64,000 nt of DNA from contig CM072347.1 of the NCBI GenBank assembly GCA_036874045.1, forward strand, positions 7,876,501 through 7,940,500, read 5' to 3'. The stretch is from Cymodocea nodosa. Its lineage: Eukaryota > Streptophyta > Magnoliopsida > Alismatales > Cymodoceaceae. This document shows, piece by piece, positions 11,176-23,662 of this stretch (positions within the stretch are counted from its first letter, which is position 1; each line of letters opens with the position of its first letter). A program made the position numbers and the translations under genes. A model generated the notes under the pieces. The model was not told the DNA's origin, did not search any database, and saw nothing but the letters and a program-made list of their open reading frames with translations.

Positions 11176-12758
11176 CATCGTAGGTTGTAACAGCAACAAG
11201 CGGGAAAGATTTTCTTGATAAAGTTTACAAATAACCTAAGTCCCCGTGTAATAAGAGTTTAAATAGGGTTTTTAGGCGTATAACCCAACGTGAAGAGAAG
11301 TCGGGTTTAGAAATTAAATAAATATTGAATAAAATTTATTCAATCAAGGTACTCGAAATATTCAAGTATAACTCGTTGAGTTAACCAACCTAACGAGTAA
11401 AACGCTGTCTAGAGGCAATTTTACACGTTACCTTATCTAACATAACGTCTAGTTAGTACACCAATTTTCGGATGCTTCCAACTGAAACGTTCCGAAAACA
11501 ACACACATGCTAAACTTAACATTATCTTGAGAACATTGTAAACTATTTGAACATTTTGTCCTTTGAATCTAAAATAGTTTATTCATCTTTTTAACTTATT
11601 TCTTCAAGATTTTAAGAGGACATTAATTCAGATTAACTAAGATTTGTATTCTAAATTATATTAGTCTATTTTCGACATTGTTAATCCTCCCCCTACAAAT
11701 ATACTTTAAATATATTCAATCAAAATACAAAATATACTTGTAGTGACAATAGATGTTAAGTATAACTATACTTTTACATTTTCTTTTCAAAGACTTCCGT
11801 TATCCTGACATTATCAAAAATGATTTCCAGAATCAATTCCTACTGTATATGAATCAAAACACAACTTTGAACTCAATTTGATTAATTCAAGGAGAATAAA
11901 AGAATGTATCTCAAATAAACGTTTTCAAAAGTACTAATGTTGATTCAATGAATCAGTAGTCATATTGGTATAAACTATATGCGATTCAAAGATATCTGTA
12001 ATTAATGAAACAACTTTTTCTTTTCAAAAACAGTAAATATTGATAATTTTCTTTAAAAGTTAGTTTGAAAAGCTTGAATCATACAAGAGCTTTCTAATGT
12101 ACCCGTGTAATGAGCTTTCAGTCAACAATCCCAGATCTGATCAGGACCTTAGGTCGCCAGATTTAAAGAATCATTTTTCAGGACAACATTCCTTACATAC
12201 CTATCTGCTTAAGTACAAAAGGCTCGTGATCAAACTGATCAATAAACTCTCAAAGATTTTTACTTTGTAAGCACTTTTCATTTTAAGCACATTATATATG
12301 TATTCCATTAATACAGATGCAATAAAACAAAAATCTCATACAATTTTTACTTTTATGATTATACTAAGAATATGAATCAGTTTCAATAAACTTATACTTT
12401 TGATTAACAGTTTAAGATGAGTTACATATAACTTATTCTACAAGTTTAATCAATTAAGTCAAATTTATACATGATCATATACATTTTCCTTGATTCAAAG
12501 AAAACATTTAATCAAAATATCAGAATGTCAAAAGTATTTAATGTTTTTCATTTACACTTCCACTTAAAATCGTAAAAACTATTAAAATTGATAAACTACT
12601 TAAAATCAATAAGATACTACTATGATTTTACAATAAATACATAGTATCTTAAGCAGCAGTTTAGATATTACTTTAGATATTTATAATAAGTATATAATAT
12701 CTATGAGGTGAACAACATCATCAATAATATTTATCTTTTTATGTGGAGTTTAAGCATT
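11176..12758 (-). other. Spacer of B between pol and extra ORF
   Basis: About 1.6 kb without a gene. It contains LTR-like motifs at 11350-11520 (CGTTGAGTT, TTTTCGG...CCGAAAA inverted pair) and a conserved segment with inverted arms at about 12130-12165 (agatctg / cagatt). It also has long AT-rich parts. The same layout is found in C and F. Confidence 0.65.
11257..11266 (-). promoter_or_regulatory. TATA-like box before the extra ORF of B
   Basis: Minus strand CTATTTAAAC, 82 bp before the ATG. The same box and spacing occur in C, F and G. Candidate internal promoter. Confidence 0.5.
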
Positions 12759-15700
12759 TTACACATCATATAGCCTACAAATACCTAAATTTAATCTAAT
12801 GTTGCATAATGTATTTTTGTCTAAAGGTTTTGTAAATATATCAGCTAATTGATTTTTACTAGACACAAATTCTAATTTAATTTTTCCTTTAATTACGTTA
12901 TCTCTTAGAAAATGATGTCTAACCTCTATATGCTTTGCTCTTGAATGTAATACAAGATTTTTAGAAAGATTTATTGCAAAACTACTATCACAATAAATCT
13001 CAGTTGTATCATAAGATAATCCAAAATCTTATAAAGTTTGCCTTATCCACAGAATCTGAGTGCAACATAGTGCAGCAGCAACATATTCAGCTTCTGTAGT
13101 AGAAAGTGCTACACAGTTTTGCTTTTTACTAAACCATGACACCAAATTATTTCCCAATAATTGACATGTGCCACTGTACTCTTTCTATCAGATTTAGATC
13201 CTACATAATCAGCATTAGTATATCCTATAAGATCTATTGAACTATCCTTAGAATAATATAGTCTGAAATTTTTAGTTCCTTGTATATATCTAAATATTCT
13301 TTTAACTACAATTAAGTGTGATTCTTTAGGATTAGATTGAAATCTAGCACAAACACACACAGCAAACATAATATCAGGTCTACTAGCAGTCAAATAAAGT
13401 AAAGAACCAATCATACTTCTGTATTTTCTTTGATCTATAGATTTTCCTATGTCATCAATATCTAACTTTAAAGTAGTATTCATAGGAGTTCCTCGAATCC
13501 TTGTATCATTAAAATTAAATTTCTTAAGCATTTCATCTACATATTTTTCCTGATTTAAAAATATACCTTTATCCATTTGCTTAATTTGAAGTCCTAGAAA
13601 ATATGAAACTTCTCCTATCATACTCATTTCAAACTGATTAGTCATCTCTTCAAAGAATATTTCTATCAACTTATTAGAGATTGCTCCAAAGATTATATCA
13701 TCCACGTATATTTGAACAACAATCTGATCTTTACCATCTCTCTTAATAAATAGAGTATGATCCACTTTTCCCATGATATAGCCTTTTTCTATTAAAAAAG
13801 TAGACAATCTTTCATACCATGATCTAGGTGCTTGCTTCAAACCATATAAGGCTTTCTTCAATTTATACACGAAGTCAGGATTTTTAATATCTTCAAATCC
13901 AGGTGGTTGTTTTACATAGACTTCTTCATTAATTAAATCATTTAGAAATGTACTCTTTACATCCATTTGATATAATTTAAAATCCATATAACAAGCATAG
14001 GCCAATAATATTCTAATACTTTCTAACCTAGCCACAGGAGCAAGTGTTTCATCATAATCTAATCCTTCTTCCTATGTATACCCTTATGCAACTAATCTAG
14101 CTTTATACCTTATAATTTGACCAGTTTCGTTAGGTTTATTTCTAAAGATCCACTTTGTACCTATTATGGACTGATTTTCTAGTGGAGAGACTAATTCCCT
14201 TACATCATTTCTGATGAATTGATTTAGTTCTTCTTGCATTGCCACTATCCAATTTTCATCAGATAATGCTTCTTGTATATTCCTTGGTTCCACCATAAAA
14301 ACAAACATACACATACTATTTAAATTTACTGAAGCTCTAGTTTTAACTCCCTCATTAATATTACCAATGACTTGAGTAATGAGATGTGACGAAGAATAAC
14401 GCCAATTTCTTTGATTTTCCTCAATATTCTCATCAACATCTGAAAGTCCATCACTTTCATCTTTAGTTTGATCATTTAAGTTCATATTTTTGATATTTTC
14501 AGATAAATCATCAATTTCTCTATTGATCTCTAACTCATTTGGAAAATTGATCATATCATCATTATCAGCTTTAGATTGAGATTCTCTACGAGAATTTTCA
14601 TTGAAGCTTACATGGAGGGTTTTTTCAATAGTCCTAGAAGTCTTGTTATATACTCTATAGGCTTTACTTCTAGTAGAGTAACCTACAAAAATTCCTTCAT
14701 CCAATTTGGCTTGAAATTTATCCCTTTTATCCTTAGTATTAAGAATAAAACACTTGCAGTCAAATGGTTTCATATAGGAAATTTTTGGAACCCTATTAAA
14801 CATAATTTCGAATGGAGTTTTATTAACATAAGGTCTTAAATGACTTCTGTTAATAACATAACAAGCTGTATTTACTGCTTCAACCCAAAGATTTTGAGGT
14901 AACTTATGTTCATTCAACATAGTTCTGGCCATTTCTTGAAGTGATCTATTTTTTCTCTCAACAACACCATTTTGACACGGTGCTCTTGGAAAAGAAAATA
15001 TGTGATCAATGTCATGCTCATTACAATAGTTATCCATTTGATCATTATCAAATTCAGTTCCATGATCACTCCTAAGTTTTTGAATAGAGACACTTTGCGC
15101 ATTTTGAACAAAATTGCAAAACATTTTAAATTTTTCAAAAACTTCTGTCTTAGATGCTAGAAAATATACCCAAGTGTATCTAGAGAAGTCATCTACTAAA
15201 ACAAATACATACCGTTTACCACCAAGACTCATGATTCTTGTTGGTCCAAATAGATCCATATGTATAAGTTCTAAGACTCTCTTACTTGAAATATCAGTTT
15301 TGGATTTAAAACAGTTTTTGTGAAGTTTACCTAACTCACATGCATCACACATAAAGTTCTTTGAGTATTTAATCTTTGGTAAACCTCTCACTAAATGTTT
15401 TCTAGATAGTTTATGTAACAGTTTCATATTTATATGCCCAATCCTTCTATGCCATAGATATGCATCACTAGTTTCAGCTAGCAAACATGAATTTAATTCA
15501 ACTACACCAGAAGGTAAAGATAAAATACATATAGAACCTTTTCTTTTAGCAATAAACTTAATTTCATCTGTATTTTTATCAATTATTTTGCATACATTAT
15601 CTTCAAACACTACATAATATCCATTTTCAGTTAGTTTTATGACACTCAGCAAATTAAATCCTAGGTTTTCTACACATGGTACATTCGAAATAACACAAGT

Positions 15701-15841
15701 AGGAGTTTTTTGAACATTGCCCATACCTATGATTTTATCTTTCCTTTTATTTCCAAATGTTACACTTCCTTTCATGGTATTTGCAAAATTTTGTAATAGA
15801 CTTTTTTGTCCGATCATGTGACTTGACGCTCTACTGACCAA
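12759..15841 (-). pseudogene. pol: Copia B pol: protease, integrase, reverse transcriptase, RNase H
   Basis: Domains in order from 15841 downwards. The protease is recognised by the SSHM stretch after its active-site triad. Integrase has the HHCC zinc part (HRRIGH...CDACELG) and the core with FVLVDDFSRYTWVYF, SDHGTEFDN and PCQNGVVERKNRS. The copia GKR/chromatin-side part with GYSTRSKAYRVYN follows. Reverse transcriptase has QMDVKSTFLN and YVDD at 13697-13708. RNase H follows. The end LYDV at 12759 matches F. Integrase would insert the DNA copy; RT and RNase H would make it. It is a fossil with several breaks. The longest open piece spans protease to the start of RT. Confidence 0.9.
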
Positions 15842-18131
15842 AATCCATTTTGATGTTGTTTCCTCCTACAACACAAATTAAGAAAAACTTTTCTTGGTAC
15901 CCAATGTTGTTGAGGACCAAGTTCATTAAACGCATATTTCTTCTTTTTGTTTAAAAATAGTTTAACATTATCATTTATATTCTTATTAGTTGTAAGTATT
16001 ATTGATTTATCATTAGCTTCATACTCACATATAGCATTATTGTTTTTGCAATCATTCTTTTTGTTTTCAGATGTAGTATAATCAAGACCAAACTTATTTT
16101 TATCAGATGTTAATTTATTTTGGTCATGCTTATACATTTTAGTAAGTTCATACCAAGATTTTGTACTTGTATTAACATTTTCCATACATACAAAATCTTT
16201 TTCTGCACAAGAATTTTTTGTTTTATCACATGCAGAATGAGTAATTGGTCTAATACTAGTGTATTGAATTACATGCTCAGGTTTCTGAATTTTCAATTAA
16301 CTACAATTGTCTGAAATTTTAGAAACATTAGAAATTGAATTTCCAGAACAAGAAACAAGATTTTTAGAAACATTTATAGTCATGTTAGAAGTACAATTTG
16401 ACAAATCACATTGATTTATATTATTACTGCATGATTCATCCCTTGAAGTACCTACTTCTACATATTTATTACCTTGTTTCATAATAAAAGGAATTTTAGT
16501 CTTAGATTTACTTGAACTGCAACTAATAAATCCTTTATTGGCTTGAGATTCAGGATATTCAGGATAATCAAATCCTAAGCCAAATTTATAAGACACCGCA
16601 GGGGTACTAGTTAGTTTGTCTAACTTAGTTTGACTTAAATTCCATTTCTCAATGGTAGAATTTAAATCTTGCTTTCTCAATTTTAATTTTTCTATCTCTA
16701 ATTCAAGTTCATTTATATTGTTTCTCAACATTTCATTTTCAGATTCTATCTTTAATTATTTAGCATTTATATTCTGTATTTGTTCATGCAAGATACATTC
16801 ATTAAATCTAAATTTTTGCAAATCTCTAGCATGATTTTCATTATCACATTTAAACTTTTCTAAAGTAGTAGATAGGAAACAATTTTCTTCTTCCATAATG
16901 GATGAAGATTTTCTAATATTCTTATTTTCTAGTTTACATACTTTAAGTTTTTGTAATAATGCATGATAAGCACATAATAATTCATCAAAGTTGAAATCTG
17001 AATGACTTTCATGATCAGATATTACCTTAGACTCATCTGCCATGAAGCACACATGAGCAACGTCTTCTAACTCTTGTTCTCCTTCTGAATGTGAAGATTT
17101 TGATGTTGATTCCTCATATTCTGACTCTTCAGACGTGTCATCTCAAGTGACCTTCAAAGCCTTTTTCTTGTAGAACTTTTTTTGAGTTTTCCGAGCCGTC
17201 TTCTTCTGATTTGTCCTACTTTGCTTTTCATTTTTCCTCATAGGACAATCTGGAGAAAGATGTCCAGGTTTCTTACAGTTGTAACATACTTTCTGGATGA
17301 AGAATTCTTGTCATTCAATGATTTTCACGTTGAGGGTTTATCATTTTTGTTCCTTTGCTGTTTCCTAGTTTTCCATGATTTCTTGAATTTCCTAGTTAGC
17401 AAAATCAAATCCTTGTCAGAATCAGTAGATATATCAGAATCTGAATTAATTTCGAAGGCTATTTCTTTCTTCATTTTTAATTTGTTGTGACTCAGTGATT
17501 CATTTAATTGAACTTCATAAGTTGTTAAATTTCCTATAAGTTCATTCATAGTATAAATATTTAAATCTCGTGATTCCTCAATTGATGTTACTTTCTGAGA
17601 CCATTTAGAACTTAGGGATCTGAGAATTTTCCTCACCAAATCCTTCTGTTCAAAATTCTTTCCTAAACATTTTAAAGAGTTTATAATATCAAGAAATCTG
17701 GAAAACATCTCAGAAATATTTTCGTCTTCATGCATCTTAAAGAGTTCATACTTATGAATCAACATGTTTATTTTGGTCTCTTTAACTTGAGAAGTACCTT
17801 CATGTGAAACTTCTAATGCATGTCATACCTCATAAGTAGATTTATATGCCGACACTTTACTGAACTGTTCATAACTCAATGCACAAAATAAAATATTTAA
17901 GCCCTTAGCATTCAGAGTTTCATTTTCTTTTTCAGTAATTGTCTAAGTATTATAAGGAGTAGTTAACGGAGTATATGGTTTAGAAATCATGAACCACAAC
18001 TTATGATCTTTACTTTGAAGAAAAACAGTCATCCTATATTTCCAATATTCAAAATGTATTCCATCAAATAAAGGAGAACGATTAAGATTTTGGCCTTCAT
18101 ATAAAGAAAAATTACCATTTCCAGTAGCCAT
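15814..18131 (-). pseudogene. gag: Copia B gag with long C-terminal extension
   Basis: Starts MATGNGNFSLYEGQNLNR at 18131. The UBN2-type copia capsid follows (YWKYRMTVFLQS, LWFMISKPY, KINMLIHKYELF, FSRFLDIINSL), then a CCHC zinc knuckle at 17245-17286 (CYNCKKPGH form). After the knuckle comes an acidic Ser-rich part and a long Asn/Lys/Glu-rich, coiled-coil-like extension of over 400 residues. The extension ends in QHWVPRK just before the protease. Copia A has no such extension. Gag would pack the RNA. It is a fossil with about five breaks. Confidence 0.85.
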
Positions 18132-18318
18132 TTTACCTTAGATTTTTCAACCTATTTGATTTTAAACAGTCTAAAAACTTTAAAACAACTTGAGCCTTAA
18201 ATCAAGAAAGTTAAACGTATGCTTAGATATTAATTTCTGTTTAGAAACAAGGATGGTAGAATAAGCAATGATATTAAATAAGTTGGTATCGATTTTATAT
18301 CATAAATTATTAACCAAA

Positions 18319-18330
18319 GCTCTAATACCA
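18319..18330 (-). promoter_or_regulatory. Primer-binding site of B
   Basis: Minus strand TGGTATTAGAGC, one mismatch to the initiator-Met tRNA complement TGGTATCAGAGC, two bases from LTR4. Confidence 0.85.
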
Positions 18331-18332
18331 CT

Positions 18333-19954
18333 TGTAGGATCATATGGCTACACAAGAGGGGGGTGAATTGTGTATCTTTAATATTTTCTGAAATATAATT
18401 GAAACTTTAAAACTCAAAAACAAGTCGAGACATTGTTTTCATAAAATCATTTTTATTCAAGGTTTCAATTACAATATACAATTCAATTCTCCTCAGAAAT
18501 TGTAGATACAATTATATTTCGATACCATGTATCATCTAAACAATTTCATAACTACAAACAGAGAAAACTAATTTGCAGAATTTAAAACTTTTCTCCCTGT
18601 TTGAGATCTTTCTTCTTCTTTTTCCTCTTCAGCAATTCTTCAGTGACAAATATCTTGTCTTTTCCTGCTTCACCGAATTTGCTTTCTTCTGGTACTTCAA
18701 ATCTTCAGTGACGAAAATCTTATCTTTTTGTGCTTCACTGAACTTTCTTCCACTTGAGAGATTTTCCCCGAGAAGAGGTGTTTTTGATCCCTGAAAAAGA
18801 TTTTTCTTTTGGTGTGCAGGGATGGTTTGATCCTTGAAAAGATTTTTCGTTTTGTGTGCAAGGATAAATTGATCAACGAGAATTCTATGCCTTTTATACT
18901 GTATCTTCATTTCATGCATATCCTTCACGTTTAACCACTACCAGTTTTCCACTTCTCCACGTCTTTTCTTTTTCCTTCATCGAAACACACACGTTCTAAC
19001 CCAAGTTTATATTTCGAATTTTCTTTAATCATCAATCTTGGATCTCTGAAAAATTACCTGCAAAATAAACTTTCTCGTCCAAAAGTTTTTCATCAGTGTA
19101 ATAAGAAGTCGTTACTTTAATGTTAACTAAACGAGTAACACAAGTATATATATAACTTAACGTTTCTAACTTAACGAGTTCATCATGTGCTATTTCACGT
19201 GACAAGTATTATAGCTAACTCAACGAACTAAGTCTGTGGTGTTATGCTATCTCAACGAACCATCTCCGTTGTGTTATGATAACTCAACGAACCAGTAATA
19301 AACAAATGTTTTTATAATAAGAATTTTACCACGTGCAAAAATAACAACTTAAGTTTATAATGCTAACTTAACGCGATGCCTTAGTGTTCAATATAGCAAC
19401 TCAACACGTTTAGTTATGTTAACTTAACGAGTTAAACATGTGCACCTCACGTGATACAATACAACATTCGTAACTTATAATTTCACCACGTGTATAACAC
19501 TAACTTAACGAGTTCGTCTCTTCTTTTACTCACTAACTTAACAAGTTATCACGTGACCTATTTTAACCTTTAAGCCTCTAACTTAACGAGTTCTCACGTG
19601 ACCTCTATACAAACAAAACTCTAACTTAACGAGTTGTCTAAACATGCACTGTTCATGATACGAAAGATATAACATTAAAACATATCATACTTTTCAATAA
19701 AAACACACGTTAACTTAACGTTTAGCTAAATGAGAAATTAATGTAACGAAACGACTAGTTATTAACTTCAGATCCAATACAAACAAGTATTTATATTAGT
19801 AAGCTTTTTCTGTATTAATTGATGATTTTAATTTCTTTTCACAAGCAATAGTAGTTGAGCAAATATGATTATTTTCATTCAGCACACATCATCAAAACAA
19901 AAATACTCAACAATTTTCATTCAGCACACATCATCAAAACAAAACTACTCAACA
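18333..19954 (-). repeat. LTR4, shared by B (5') and C (3') (short type)
   Basis: Primer site of B on one side, polypurine tract of C on the other. The TATA box (minus) is at 18891-18898. It ends with the same 42-bp duplication as LTR3, including the same base variants between the two duplicate units. A single LTR between two internal regions is the hallmark of an LTR-LTR recombination array. Confidence 0.88.
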
Positions 19955-20448
19955 ATCTCCCCCTTTTTGATGATGACAAAACCATATTAAATCAATTATG
20001 AAATATGCTTAACTCAACAAAGCACCTTCGTTGGGTTAACTTTTAATTCAACAAACTTGTTTGTTGACTTAAGTTCACTTAAGCTTATTTCTATTGTTTG
20101 TGTAAATTTTACCTCTCAGAACTAAAACTCTCAGATATCAATAATTATATACGTATCAATTTTCTAGTTATCATTTGTCAGATTACAATGACCATTCAAT
20201 AGCATCTCCTTTTATAATATATATATGTAATTAAGATCATAATCATCTTTTTATAATATTTCTCCCCCTTTTGTCATTAATCAAAAAGATAATTACAAAG
20301 AATATATAAACATATATAAGAGAATTACAACAACAATTTTTGTAAACAAGAATAATAATTCAACACATTTACAGAAAAATGTATTGTTCAATGAATCAAA
20401 CAAGTAATACAAACATTACATTTTGTATTTAGAGACAAACAAAAACAG
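19955..20448 (-). other. 3' untranslated stretch of C with two polypurine tracts
   Basis: The main tract on minus reads AAAAAGGGGGAGAT next to LTR4 (19955-19968). The second reads AAAAGGGGGAGA at 20261-20272. The rest is AT-rich and empty. Confidence 0.75.
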
Positions 20449-22070
20449 TTATCGACCCCTCCTAAGTATATCACTTATAGCATTACATATTTTATCTCCT
20501 AGATGCCTAATATGATTTCTAATGTCCTTAAGCATTGCATTTAAGTTAGGAGGTAGCTGGGTTTGCTGTTCTGCTTGAACTGAATAACTTTGTTATTGTT
20601 GTTGTATATGGTTTGTATCAGGTTGTTGTTGTTGTTGTCATTGTGGTTTATGCATGGCCTGTAATTTTTGCAAATCTTTGACATTAAATGCTCTCATGCT
20701 TTTAGTTTCAGATGGCCAGTCGGATAAAGTCAATTGGCTTGCAAGGATTCTACATACAACATCACCATAAAATAACTTTGAACTCATATGTTGTAGTTGA
20801 GACATAAATACATCAAACCAATTTTTTTGAATTCTATTCAGCAGGCCATAAGTTGCATATAAACAGCTTCTGTTGACTTCCAAATTGTGTCCAACTCTTT
20901 GAAATAAATTTGCAATAAACCTTGCCTCTACATTCAGATTTTCCATTAATCTCATTTCAGAATATACATCTGGAATTTTTGATAAAGATTGAATGTTCCA
21001 TTCTAGTTGTCTTATCATGTCAAATCTGTTGGTAACAACAACACCTTCATTCTTTAATCCTAAAACTTCAAAAATTAACTCAGGAGACAATAGAAACTCC
21101 TGTTCATTTATTTGAGTTTTCAGAAAATTTCCATTCTTGACCAGATTGCTATAAAAGCTACAATAAGCTCTGTGTATTGCTTCCATTTCGTTCCTACTGG
21201 TAAGAATTTAATGAGGCCTTGAAACTCAAACAGATCTCTTATTTCCATCAAATTTTTGAATTTAATTGGACGAGCATGTAGAATCTGACATGTAATCAGA
21301 TTATTGTATTTCTGCAATGCTTCTTCAGTTCTAAAATGAATTGCATTACCTTGAATTTGTAATATTGTACACAAAGAAGGTGATACCTGAAGCCGTGATT
21401 CAGAGTTTAATTCATCTTCAGGAACCTCTTCTTCAAAATGAATGTCATGTTGTTCCTCTTCCAAAATATTATCTTGAAGCTGCTCAGGTAAGCTTGATTC
21501 TTCAGCTTCAATAGTGTTAGGAACATTGTCAATATGCTCAACATTCATCTTTTCAGTCTCTATAGAATGTTCAGAGTTCAATTTTTCCACAAATTCTACA
21601 GCCGGTGTATCTGTCTGTAATTGTTCATTTTGTTCAACAATATCTGATTCTACTTGTTTTGAATATAAAGGAGTAGGGATAGCTGATTCATGCTCTTCCT
21701 CGAATGCATGTAGTCTTGTACCATTTATAGGAGTTCTATTTGATGAACCTACACCTTTTTCCAAATATTTTGCATATTGTTCCAAAAATGCAATCTCAGC
21801 ACATTTCATTCTGTATTCTCTATCAAATTTACTATGAATACCCATGTATGTAATATTTGCATCAGTATGTTGAAGTTCTTGTCTAACTTCATTTAGTATA
21901 CCTTTAGGAAAGAAGTAATCTTTATAAATTTCAGCTAACCTTCTATCCACTCAAAGTATTTTCTTGAACCAAGTACGTGGAACTTCATCATTCTCTATTT
22001 CTTTTCCTTTTGCATCTCTTCTGCTTTTGTCTTTTCCTCTGCCACAACCTTTGTAGAACTTGGAGTCCAT
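20449..22070 (-). pseudogene. Extra ORF of C
   Basis: Starts MDSKFYKGCGRGK at 22070 and ends ILRRGR at 20449. Two long open pieces are visible. One (21120-21950) covers the helical segment, the acidic segment (EEEQHDIHFEEEVPEDEL) and the start of the C-terminal domain. The other (20638-21186) covers the rest of that domain (LSPELIFEVLGLKNEG, NVEARFIANLFQRVGHN, LLNRIQKNWFDVFMSQLQHM). A Gln-rich tail follows. The pattern of W/Y, FYSNL and LSPE resembles the plant Transposase_32 family. Function unknown. Fossil with about two breaks. Confidence 0.75.
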
Positions 22071-23662
22071 CGTCGCAGGTTGTAACAGCAACAAGCGGGA
22101 AAGATTTTCTTGACAAAGTTTACAAATAACCTAAGTGCCCGTGTAATAAGTGTTTAAATATGGATTTTAGGCGTATAACTCAACGTGAAGAGAAGTCAGG
22201 TTTAGAAATTAAATAAATATTGAATAAAGTTTATTCAATCAAAGTACCCGAAATATTCAAGTATAACTCGTTGAGTTAACTAACCTAACGAGTAAAACGC
22301 TGTCTAGAGGCATTTTTACACGCTACCTTATCTAACATAACGTCTAGTTAGTACACTTAAACAATTTTCGGATGCTTCCAATTGAAACGTTCCGAAAACA
22401 ACACACATGCTAAACTTAACATTATCTTGAGAACATTGTAAACTATTTGAACATTTTGTCTTTTGAATCTAAAATAGTTTATTTGTTTTTTTTTTAAAAT
22501 TAGTTCATCAAGATTTTAGGAGGACATTAATTCAGATTAACTAAGATTTGTATTCTAAATTATATTAATCTGTTTTCGACATTGTTAATGCTCCCCCTAC
22601 AAATATACTTCAAATATATTCAATCAACATACAAAATATACTTGTAGTGACAATAGATGTTTAGTATAACTATACTTTTAAATTTTCTTTTCAGAAACTT
22701 CTGTTATCCTGAGATCATCAAAAATAATTTCCAGAATCAATTCCTACTGTATATGAATCAAAACACAACTTTGAACTCAATGTGATTAATTCAAGGAGAA
22801 TAAAAGAATGTATCTCAAATAAACGTTTTCAAAAGTACTAATATTGATTCAATAAATCAGTAGTTATATTGGTAGAAACTATATGCGATTCAAAGATATC
22901 TATAATTAATGAAACAACTTTTTCTTTTCAAAACAGTAAATATTGATAATTTTCTTTAAAAGTTAGTTTGAAAAGCTTGAATCATACAAGAGCTTTCTAA
23001 TGTACCCGTGTAATGAGCTTTCAGTCAACAATCCCAGATCTGATCAGGACCTTAGGTTGCCAGATTTAAAGAATCCTTTTTTAGGACAACAATCCTTACA
23101 TACCTATCTACTCAAGTACAAAAGGCTCGTGATCAAACTAATCAATAAACTCTTAAAGATTTTCACTTTGTAAGCACTTTTCATTTTAAGCACAGTATAT
23201 ATGTATTCCATTAATACAGATGCAATAAAAACACAAATCTCATACAATTTTTACTTCTATGATTGTACTGAGAATATGAATCAGTTTCAATAAGCTTATA
23301 CTTTCGATTAACAGTTTAAGATGAGTGACATATAACTTATTCTACAAGTTTATTCAATTAAGTCAAATTTATGCATGATCATATGCATTTTCCTTGATTC
23401 AAAGAAAACATTTAATCAAAATTTCAGAATGTCAAAAGTATTTAATGTTTTTCAATTACATTTCCACTTAAAATCGTAAAAACCATTAAAATTGATAAAC
23501 TACTTAAAATCAATAAGATACTACTATGATTTTATAATAAATACATAGTATCTTAAGTAGCAGTTTAGATATTACTTTAGATATTTATAATAAGTATATA
23601 ATATCTATGAGGTGAACAACATCATCAATAATATTTATCTTTTTATGTGGGGTTTAAGCATT
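22071..23662 (-). other. Spacer of C between pol and extra ORF
   Basis: About 1.6 kb, no gene. It repeats the B spacer: LTR-like motifs near 22260-22420, the inverted-arm segment near 23035-23070, then AT-rich sequence up to the pol end. Confidence 0.65.
22152..22161 (-). promoter_or_regulatory. TATA-like box before the extra ORF of C
   Basis: Minus strand ATATTTAAAC, 82 bp before the ATG. Same place as in B, F and G. Confidence 0.45.

Larger units (their letters stand above)
8409..18332 (-). mobile_element. Internal region B (Sirevirus-type copia)
   Basis: From right to left the order is primer site, gag, pol, spacer, extra ORF and polypurine tracts. The plan equals C and F. The protein-coding part is a fossil with roughly eight breaks in gag-pol and about two in the extra ORF. 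It is flanked by LTR3 and LTR4. Confidence 0.88.
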